A stretch of DNA of 5,212 nucleotides from assembly GCA_031254905.1 (NCBI GenBank), contig JAIRTN010000003.1, forward strand, positions 1-5,212, read 5' to 3'. Shown here piece by piece: positions 1 to 4,342 of the stretch (position 1 is the first letter of the stretch; every line of letters starts with the position of its first letter). The notes below the pieces were generated by a model that worked only from the letters and a program-made list of their open reading frames with translations, searched no databases and had not been told where the DNA came from. The DNA is from Coriobacteriales bacterium. GTDB taxonomy: Bacteria > Actinomycetota > Coriobacteriia > Coriobacteriales > UBA8131. The position numbers and the translations under genes are program-made.

Positions 1-1787
1 TCCATGACCCGCCGCTTCTCGGCGCTTTTCAGCCGGCTCGTCATAAGGCCAATGTTGTACTCGCAAAACACCTTCGCCCGCAAAAAGCGCACTTCTTGCT
101 CCGCGGCTTGGATATGCTCCTCATCCTGTTCGCCGGAAAATTCGGTGATGAGTTCGCGCTCTTCCTGCTCCTCCTCTCCCCCGTCTCCGAAGTTGGGAGG
201 AGGGGCGGTGCGGGGGGAGGCAGACGCGTTTGGCTCCCCATTATTACCCGCGGAGAAGTCTTGAGCTTCCCCCTTGGCTTGAGTGCCGGCTTCGCTGTCG
301 TTGGGGGTCTGCGGGCTGCCGATGAGGGGGCAGACGATGTAGGCCTGCTCGCCCCGTTTGAGGGCCTCGCGGATGGCCTCGTAGGCGAAGCGGCGCTCGC
401 CTCTGCTGATGACTGTGGTTTCTATGCGCGCGTCTTGGCGCGGTTTTGTTCGGATGAAGGAGGTGTCCATGTCGCCGTAAATCGTCAGCGCGAGCGAGCG
501 CGGTATGGGGGTGGCTGTCATGGAGAGGAGGTCGGCGCCGGGGCCTTTTGCGCACAGGGCCTCGCGTTGGTCGACGCCGAAGCGGTGCTGTTCGTCGATG
601 ATGACGAGGGTGAGGGCCTTGAAGATGAGGTCGGGTTCGATGAGGGCGTGGGTTCCGAAGATGACGCTGAGGGAGCCTGAGGCCGCTTCTTCGAGCAGGC
701 GGCGGCGCTCGGAGGCCTTGGTTGAGGAGGTCAGGAGGCCCCAGCGTATGCCTACCTCGTCGAAAAGCGGGCCGATTTTGGCGGCATACTGCTCGGCGAG
801 TACCTCGGTGGGGGCCATCATCGCGGCCTGAGAGCCGCTGTCGCATACGGCTGCCAGCGCGAGCGCGGCGACGATGGTTTTTCCCGAGCCGACGTCGCCG
901 AGCAAAAGGCGGTTCATCGTCATTGGGCGGGCCATGTCGGCACATATCTCCGCTGCCGCCTGCTCTTGGTCGGCCGTGAGGTTGAAGGGAAGGAGAGCGC
1001 GCAGCGCCCGAAGTTTTTCGCCGTCGGTGCGATGGACCGTTGAGGGATGCTCCGCGTTTTTTTGGAGGCGCCTTTTGAGGAGGTAGAGTTGCAGGAGGAA
1101 GATTTCCTCGAAGGCGAGGCGGCGGCGCGCTGCGCGAAGCTGCTCGATGCTCGGCGGTTGGTGGATGAGGCGCAGGGCCGCGTGGCGGCTCATGAGGCCG
1201 AGGCGTATGCGCAGCGACGCGGGGAGCGGGTCGAGGAGGGCCGGTGCGAGTGTGAAGGCCTCGTCTATCATGCGCACGACCCAGCCTTGGCTGACGTCCG
1301 CGTTTGCGCGGTAGACCGCCATGATGCCGCCGGTGGCGGAGCCTTCGGCGAGCAGGGTGTGCAGAGGGGAATTCATGCGTCTAAAGCCGTAGCTGTGCTC
1401 GATTTTGCCTTGGAGGATGACGCGGGCGCCGTCTACGAGGGTTTTTTGGAGCCACGGCTGGTTAAACCATGTGGCGATAAGGACGGAACTTTCGTCGAGG
1501 ATGGAGGCCTCGATGACTAAGAGGCGGGGGCGGGGGCGTTTTATCTTTACCTCGACGATGGTGCCCAACACGCTTGAGCGCTCGCCGAGCGGGGCGGAGG
1601 CTATCGGGACGATGCGGGAGAAGTCGTTGTAGCGGAAGGGGAAGTTGTAGAGCAGGTCGCGGATGGATGAGATGCCGAGGCGGCGCAGGCCCTCAATGCG
1701 TCGCACGCCCGCCGAGCGAAGCCGCGACACCGGGCTTTCGAGCGCGTCGGTCTGCTCGACGCGACCTATCGCGCTGTCCTTTGCCAC
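1..1787 (-). CDS. recG: ATP-dependent DNA helicase RecG (3' end beyond window)
   Basis: RecG is a superfamily 2 DNA helicase that binds branched DNA and reverses stalled replication forks or unwinds Holliday and D-loop structures. Translation of the minus strand shows 595 codons with no stop, leaving the window at base 1. Visible elements are an N-terminal segment (SPVSRLRSAGVRRIEGLRRLGI), a wedge/OB region at about residues 55-150, Walker A GDVGSGKT at 297-304, motif Ia APTEVLAEQ near 325, GTHAL followed by the motif II box DEQHRFG at 398-404, motif III MTATPIP at 423-429 and VCPLI at 485-489. The GTG at 1787 is chosen because an in-frame TAA lies at 1809-1811 and the next in-frame GTGs (1730, 1706) would cut into the conserved N-terminal segment. 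Its ribosome-binding site is poor: GAAGGG lies 13 nt upstream. An acidic low-complexity insert of about 60 residues follows VCPLI. RecG is usually near 680-700 residues, so roughly 150 C-terminal residues are probably outside. Identity is certain; the start is probable. Confidence 0.96.
   Translation of the reverse strand, partial: MAKDSAIGRVEQTDALESPVSRLRSAGVRRIEGLRRLGISSIRDLLYNFPFRYNDFSRIVPIASAPLGERSSVLGTIVEVKIKRPRPRLLVIEASILDESSVLIATWFNQPWLQKTLVDGARVILQGKIEHSYGFRRMNSPLHTLLAEGSATGGIMAVYRANADVSQGWVVRMIDEAFTLAPALLDPLPASLRIRLGLMSRHAALRLIHQPPSIEQLRAARRRLAFEEIFLLQLYLLKRRLQKNAEHPSTVHRTDGEKLRALRALLPFNLTADQEQAAAEICADMARPMTMNRLLLGDVGSGKTIVAALALAAVCDSGSQAAMMAPTEVLAEQYAAKIGPLFDEVGIRWGLLTSSTKASERRRLLEEAASGSLSVIFGTHALIEPDLIFKALTLVIIDEQHRFGVDQREALCAKGPGADLLSMTATPIPRSLALTIYGDMDTSFIRTKPRQDARIETTVISRGERRFAYEAIREALKRGEQAYIVCPLIGSPQTPNDSEAGTQAKGEAQDFSAGNNGEPNASASPRTAPPPNFGDGGEEEQEERELITEFSGEQDEEHIQAAEQEVRFLRAKVFCEYNIGLMTSRLKSAEKRRVM
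117..320 (-). other. Low-complexity insertion in RecG helicase domain 2
   Basis: Residues about 490-557 lie between VCPLI (485-489) and the AAEQEVRFLR segment that resumes the family pattern at about 561. In typical RecG proteins these two elements are separated by about ten residues; here about 71 residues intervene. The insert is rich in Gly, Ser, Asn, Pro, Gln and Ala, then becomes strongly acidic (GGEEEQEERE, SGEQDEEH). It contains no recognisable fold and should be a disordered loop. The frame is open throughout, so it is a genuine in-frame insertion rather than a frameshift. The comparison length is from general knowledge of the family, not from an alignment. Confidence 0.75.
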
Positions 1788-1810
1788 CCTTCGTTTGCCA
1801 CCCTTCGTTT
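1780..1810. repeat. 14-bp perfect tandem duplication over the recG start
   Basis: The unit TTTGCCACCCTTCG occurs at 1780-1793 and 1794-1807, followed by a further TTT. On the coding (minus) strand each copy carries GAAGGGTGGC, so the recG GTG and its immediate context are present twice, 14 nt apart and therefore in different frames. The upstream GTG (1799-1801) opens an 11-codon frame ending in TAG at 1766-1768, overlapping the recG start. The duplicated GAAGGG also supplies the only plausible, though distant, ribosome-binding site for the recG GTG. Confidence 0.9.
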
Positions 1811-1913
1811 AAAGCCTGTTTTGTGTTGGTGCTCTACCCTCTGGTTCGCGCTGGCCTACACCAGCCTGCGCCTATTCGCCAGCCTACGCCAGCCCGCCTA
1901 TTCGACGGCCCGC
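1788..1913. other. fakA-recG intergenic gap, repeat-rich, no terminator seen
   Basis: This 126-bp gap separates the fakA stop from the recG start. It is composed largely of short repeats: three variants of CCAGCC(T/C)(G/A)CG(C) at about 1861-1895, three occurrences of CGCCTATTCG, and the 14-bp duplication next to recG. A 5-bp hairpin, GCTGG with loop cctaca and CCAGC, sits at 1850-1865 but has no adjacent T-run on either strand, so it is not a convincing terminator. I see no strong promoter. Read-through from fakA into recG is the simplest inference. Confidence 0.6.
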
Positions 1914-1926
1914 CTATTCGACGGCC
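1895..1926. repeat. 16-bp perfect tandem duplication spanning the fakA stop codon
   Basis: The unit CGCCTATTCGACGGCC is present at 1895-1910 and again at 1911-1926. The inner copy contains the last three fakA codons (Ala-Val-Glu) and the TAG stop, read on the minus strand. The outer copy therefore lies downstream as a duplicate of the gene end. A partial copy (GCGCCTATTCGCC) occurs at 1868-1880. Confidence 0.93.
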
Positions 1927-3641
1927 ATCACGAGAGGATACAGCGGTTGCTCGCCCCGGTGGGCATCCACCTCAAGGTCGGGGTAGCAAGAGCCTATCTC
2001 CTCAAGCAGCCGCTCGAAGTCCGGTTGCGCGAGTTCTTCGCCCGCGAGAATCGTAAGCGTATCCGCCTCATCCCCGGAAAGAAGACCCACCAACTCCAGC
2101 GCCACCTCATGAACCTCGCTTCCGACAACCTCGATGGCGTCATCCATGAGGCCGATGATGTCGCCGCCGCGGATGGCGGCGCCGTTTGCGGCCTTTGCGT
2201 CTTTGATGGCGGCTGTCACCTCGCCGAAGCGGACGGAAGCTATCGCCTCATTCATGAGTGCGTCGTTTTCTTCAAAGGAGAGGTCTTGGTCGGCGGCGAA
2301 CAGGGCCGAGAAGGATTGGGGGACACTCTTGGTCGGGATGACCTTGACGAGCCGCTCCGAAGCTTCGGCCGCCGCGTTTGCCGTGAGGATGATGTTCTTG
2401 TTATTGGGCAGGATGAAAACATGGTCGGCGGCGACCTTATCCACCGCATCAAGAAGGTCTTTCGTAGACGGATTCATCGTCTGCCCGCCGCTGACTATCT
2501 CGTCGGCGCCAAGCGATTTGAGTATCTTTGCCATGCCCGGGCCGGAGGCGACAGCTATGAAGCCGTGATTTTTCTTGCCGCTGCCTGCGGAGGCGACGGG
2601 CGCGAGGGGGGCAAAAGAGGTGGAGAAGGAAGCGGTGGGGGAAGCGGGAGAGGTTGAAACAGGGGCGGCGCGTTCTTCTCCCCGTTCATCATTTCTTATG
2701 CCCGCGAGCCGCTGCGCGCTTTGCAGGCGCATGTTGTGGATGTGTACCTCGGAGATTTGGCCGCGCTGCGTCATGTAGCTGAGGACGGTGCCCGGCTCGT
2801 TGGTGTGGACGTGGACTTTGAAGTCTGGGTGTGCGCCGACGAGCAGCTCGCAGTCGCCCATGCTCGCGAGGAAGTCTTGGGCCGTGCTGACGTCGATGGT
2901 TTCGCTCGTAAAGAGGAATTCCGTGCAGTAGAGGTACTCGCTGCCCTCCCAGTCGTCGATTTGCTCGATGGCGACGCGCGCAACCGCCGAGGGGAGGAAG
3001 GTTTGGCCGAGTTCGACGCTGGCCTCGCCGGTCATTGAGGAGACAAAGCCGTCGATGAGCAGGGCAAGGCCGAAGCCGCCCGCGTCGACGACGCCGTTTT
3101 CTTTGAGGATGGGCAGGAGTTCCGGCGTGTTGCGGACCGAGTCGTAGGCCGCCGTTTTGAGGGCCGGCAGCATGTCTTTGAGCAGCACGTCGGCCTCAAG
3201 TTGGGCGCGGGCCGCGGTGGCGACGTCGCGCAGGACGGTGAGCATCGTGCCCTCGACGGGTTTTCTGACCGCGCTGAAGGCCACCTCGACCGCCCTGTCG
3301 AGCGCCGTGGCCACCGTTGCCACGTCGAAGGTTTCTGTCTCGCCGGCACCGTCGCACAGGCCGCGCAGTATCTGCGAGGTGATGACGCCCGAGTTGCCGC
3401 GCGCGCCCATGAGCGAGCCATGCGTTATGGCTTTGCGGACGTCGGCGGAGGTCATGGTCGGCGGCAGGGCGAGCAACTCCCCAAGCACCGCCTCCATCGT
3501 GAGTGACATGTTGGTTCCGGTGTCGCCGTCGGGAACAGGAAAGACGTTGAGGCGGTTAACCTCGTCGCGATGCTCCGTAAGTGCCTTGACGGCGGCGGCG
3601 ATATGGGCGATGAAATCCGCGGGGGTCGTGGTGATTTTCAC
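1914..3641 (-). CDS. fakA: Fatty acid kinase FakA (DAK2-domain protein, YloV family)
   Basis: FakA is the ATP-dependent kinase that phosphorylates fatty acids bound to FakB (DegV-like) proteins, giving acyl-phosphate for phospholipid synthesis in the cytosol. The 575-residue product matches the family's usual three-part layout and length. An N-terminal DAK2/DhaL-like kinase domain (about 1-200) carries NVFPVPDGDTGTNMS at 32-46 (Mg-ATP site), GARGNSGVI at 79-87, GTMLTVLRD at 131-139 and GVVDAGGFG at 183-191. The middle domain has Cys239 in YCTEF and His277/His279 in KVHVHTNEPG, corresponding to the zinc ligands described for FakA. The C-terminal domain includes GADEIVSGGQTMNPS (378-392) and LPNNKNI (411-417). 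The GTG at 3641 is chosen because AGGAGG lies 6 nt upstream. The frame extends to an ATG at 3707, but those 22 codons are mostly a 24-bp duplication and lie upstream of the ribosome-binding site. A Ser/Pro/Ala-rich linker (about 316-357) joins the last two domains. It follows the Asp23 gene by 69 bp; no FakB gene is visible. Confidence 0.95.
   Translation of the reverse strand: MKITTTPADFIAHIAAAVKALTEHRDEVNRLNVFPVPDGDTGTNMSLTMEAVLGELLALPPTMTSADVRKAITHGSLMGARGNSGVITSQILRGLCDGAGETETFDVATVATALDRAVEVAFSAVRKPVEGTMLTVLRDVATAARAQLEADVLLKDMLPALKTAAYDSVRNTPELLPILKENGVVDAGGFGLALLIDGFVSSMTGEASVELGQTFLPSAVARVAIEQIDDWEGSEYLYCTEFLFTSETIDVSTAQDFLASMGDCELLVGAHPDFKVHVHTNEPGTVLSYMTQRGQISEVHIHNMRLQSAQRLAGIRNDERGEERAAPVSTSPASPTASFSTSFAPLAPVASAGSGKKNHGFIAVASGPGMAKILKSLGADEIVSGGQTMNPSTKDLLDAVDKVAADHVFILPNNKNIILTANAAAEASERLVKVIPTKSVPQSFSALFAADQDLSFEENDALMNEAIASVRFGEVTAAIKDAKAANGAAIRGGDIIGLMDDAIEVVGSEVHEVALELVGLLSGDEADTLTILAGEELAQPDFERLLEEIGSCYPDLEVDAHRGEQPLYPLVMAVE
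2571..2696 (-). other. Ser/Thr/Pro/Ala-rich linker in FakA
   Basis: Residues about 316-357 begin with a charged stretch (NDERGEERA), continue as SPASPTASFSTSFAPLAPVA and end in SAGSGKKNHG. The segment sits between NMRLQSAQRLAG of the middle domain and GFIAVASGPGMAKIL, which starts the C-terminal domain. FakA relatives usually have a linker here, but from memory shorter and less Ser/Pro-rich. It is probably flexible and not catalytic. Confidence 0.65.
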
Positions 3642-3647
3642 AGCGCT

Positions 3648-3653
3648 CCTCCT
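3648..3653 (-). promoter_or_regulatory. Ribosome-binding site of fakA
   Basis: AGGAGG on the minus strand, followed by the six-base spacer AGCGCT and then GTG at 3641. It is the best anti-SD match in the region and fixes the fakA start at a GTG rather than the upstream in-frame ATGs at 3659 and 3707. Confidence 0.9.
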
Positions 3654-3659
3654 GAGCAT

Positions 3660-3707
3660 TTTGCTGGGCGCATTGCTGCGCACTTTGCTGGGCGCATTGC
3701 TGCGCAC
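3660..3707. repeat. 24-bp perfect tandem duplication in the asp23-fakA gap
   Basis: The 24-bp unit beginning TTTGCTGGGCGCA and ending TTGCTGCGCAC occurs at 3660-3683 and, identically, at 3684-3707. Each unit itself consists of two related halves (TTGCTGGGCGCA and TTGCTGCGCAC), giving about four degenerate 12-mers. Because 24 is a multiple of three, the frame upstream of fakA stays open and would encode RSNAPSK twice, which could tempt an annotator to extend fakA. Confidence 0.95.
3668..3705 (-). promoter_or_regulatory. Two identical GCAA-capped RNA hairpins between asp23 and fakA
   Basis: On the transcribed minus strand each 24-bp repeat contains GCGCA-GCAA-TGCGC: five pairs, mostly G-C, closing a GCAA tetraloop of the stable GNRA class. 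They lie at 3692-3705 and 3668-3681, starting 5 nt after the asp23 stop and ending 14 nt before the fakA AGGAGG. Neither is followed by a T-run, so an intrinsic terminator is unlikely. A role in mRNA processing, 3'-end protection of asp23 mRNA or tuning of fakA translation is inference. Confidence 0.5.
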
Positions 3708-3710
3708 TTG

Positions 3711-4073
3711 TTAGCTTTGCTTCGCAACGTGGATACCCTCTACATGAACCAGCACATCCGCAACCTTGATTTGAGCATAGTGTTCAAGCACGTAGCGAAC
3801 ACTGTCGGCAAGGTTTTGCGACACCGCCGAAAGGTTTGTACCGTTCTCGATGACCACATGGAGTTCGACGGTCGCCCCTTCGTCATCAAACCTCAAAAGA
3901 ATGCCGCGCTGAAGTCGGCGCATCGGCAACAGCTTGGCAATGCCGTCTTGCACACTCGGTGCCGCCATGCCAACAACGCCGTAGCTTTCAAGCGCCGCGT
4001 AACCGGCAAGCTCGGCTATCACTTCATCAGCGATAATCAGCCCACCGGCAACCGTTTTGCTTGTCTTAGTCAT
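3711..4073 (-). CDS. Asp23/Gls24 family envelope stress protein (YloU-like)
   Basis: This 120-residue protein belongs to the Asp23/Gls24 family: small soluble proteins linked to the cell envelope and alkaline or general stress in Gram-positive bacteria, with no enzymatic activity established. Family features are GLIIADEVIAELAGYAALES (11-30), YGVVGM (31-36), the central KLLPMRRLQRGILLRF (47-62), VELHVVIENGTNLSAVSQN (69-87) and the closing ADVLVHVEGI (105-114). Length is typical for the single-domain YloU type. No signal peptide or membrane segment is seen. The start is the ATG at 4073, preceded by GGAGG with a 7-nt spacer. An in-frame ATG at 4079 lies only 1 nt from that GGAGG and is less likely. 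It is the first gene of the leftward group, directly ahead of fakA, as in Firmicutes yloU-yloV. The frame stays open upstream to 4256, but that part reads through the promoter and is not coding. Confidence 0.92.
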   Translation of the reverse strand: MTKTSKTVAGGLIIADEVIAELAGYAALESYGVVGMAAPSVQDGIAKLLPMRRLQRGILLRFDDEGATVELHVVIENGTNLSAVSQNLADSVRYVLEHYAQIKVADVLVHVEGIHVAKQS

Positions 4074-4080
4074 AAGCATA

Positions 4081-4085
4081 CCTCC
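4081..4085 (-). promoter_or_regulatory. Ribosome-binding site of the Asp23-family gene
   Basis: GGAGG on the minus strand, seven bases before the ATG at 4073 and one base before the ATG at 4079. The spacing selects the downstream ATG, giving a protein that begins MTKTSKTVAGG. Confidence 0.8.
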
Positions 4086-4096
4086 ACAAACCATCG

Positions 4097-4116
4097 GCCC
4101 GACATAGGAGCCGGGC
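4097..4116 (-). promoter_or_regulatory. Small hairpin in the asp23 leader
   Basis: In the minus-strand leader GCCCG and CGGGC pair around a 10-nt loop, between the predicted transcription start near 4124 and the GGAGG at 4085. It is a short stem of five G-C pairs that may occur by chance in GC-rich DNA. It does not mask the ribosome-binding site. Confidence 0.3.
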
Positions 4117-4129
4117 TGCATGACATAAC

Positions 4130-4138
4130 AGTATACCA
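4130..4138 (-). promoter_or_regulatory. Extended -10 promoter for the asp23-fakA-recG group
   Basis: The minus strand reads TGGTATACT, an extended -10 (TGn) followed by TATACT, five of six matches to the sigma-70/SigA consensus. The hexamer 17 bp upstream is CATATC, a poor -35, which is consistent with an extended -10 promoter. Transcription would start near 4124, giving a leader of about 50 nt. This AT-rich patch stands out from its GC-rich surroundings. Confidence 0.65.
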
Positions 4139-4161
4139 TGCGGCGGGGGTGTGATATGGTA
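4134..4161. promoter_or_regulatory. Possible operator: inverted repeat around the asp23 promoter
   Basis: TACCAT at 4134-4139 and ATGGTA at 4156-4161 form an inverted repeat with half-site centres 22 bp apart, about two helical turns. The inner half overlaps the extended -10 element and the outer half sits in the -35 region. This placement would suit a dimeric repressor, but a 6-bp half-site can occur by chance and no regulator gene is nearby. Confidence 0.35.
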
Positions 4162-4186
4162 ATAGGGAGGCGAACGGGCGCACGAG

Positions 4187-4201
4187 GGGCGAGGCTCGCC
4201 C
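4187..4201. repeat. 15-bp interrupted palindrome in the divergent gap
   Basis: GGGCGAG G CTCGCCC is a perfect 7-bp inverted repeat about a single central base. It lacks a T-run on either side, so it is not an intrinsic terminator. It could be a protein-binding site or simply GC-rich coincidence. Confidence 0.4.
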
Positions 4202-4320
4202 GCACAGGATGTAGAGGATGCGCGGAATGCACGCGATGTGTAGGATGAGGGCGCACGGGGTGCGCGGGATATAGAGGATACGCCGGATGAGGGTGCGCGG
4301 GATATGTAGGATACGCAGGA
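4201..4320. repeat. Degenerate direct repeats upstream of the methyltransferase gene
   Basis: The clearest copies begin TGCGCGGGATAT at 4261-4287 and 4294-4320 and match at 24 of 27 bases, with a period of 33 bp. More diverged relatives containing AGGATGTAGAGGATGCGCGGA and GATGTGTAGGATGAGGGCGC-type strings cover 4204-4257. Motifs of the AGGAT(A/G) type recur throughout. Stops interrupt the frames, so a repetitive peptide is unlikely. Together with the promoter and leader described above, this accounts for most of the 269-bp divergent gap. Confidence 0.8.
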
Positions 4321-4331
4321 ACGCTTGTTTC

Positions 4332-4337
4332 AGGAGG
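4332..4337 (+). promoter_or_regulatory. Ribosome-binding site of the methyltransferase gene
   Basis: AGGAGG, five bases (AAGAT) before the ATG at 4343. It is a full-strength anti-SD match and settles the start. Confidence 0.88.
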
Positions 4338-4342
4338 AAGAT

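Noticed and set aside
96..680. A 194-codon plus-strand frame opposite recG, Gly/Ala/Glu-rich
   Set aside because: Antisense shadow of the RecG frame and its acidic insert; no family features.
244..945. A 233-codon minus-strand frame rich in Arg, His and Pro
   Set aside because: It is out of frame with RecG, whose helicase motifs occupy the same DNA. The Arg/Pro/His bias is typical of a shifted frame in GC-rich DNA.
1850..1865. Hairpin GCTGG-cctaca-CCAGC as a terminator after fakA
   Set aside because: Only five base pairs and no T-run on either strand.
1821..2657. A 278-codon plus-strand frame antisense to fakA
   Set aside because: It covers the FakA C-terminal half, starts inside the repeat-rich gap, has no good ribosome-binding site and shows no recognisable domain.
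3570..4154. A 194-codon plus-strand frame over the Asp23 gene
   Set aside because: It runs antisense to asp23 and across both flanking gaps including the promoter; no domain recognised.
4074..4256. N-terminal extension of the Asp23 protein by 61 codons
   Set aside because: It would cross the extended -10 promoter and leader, is His/Pro/Arg-rich unlike the family, and the GGAGG at 4081-4085 fits the ATG at 4073.
4201..4320. CRISPR array
   Set aside because: Repeats are degenerate and nearly contiguous, with no unique spacers of uniform length and no cas genes.
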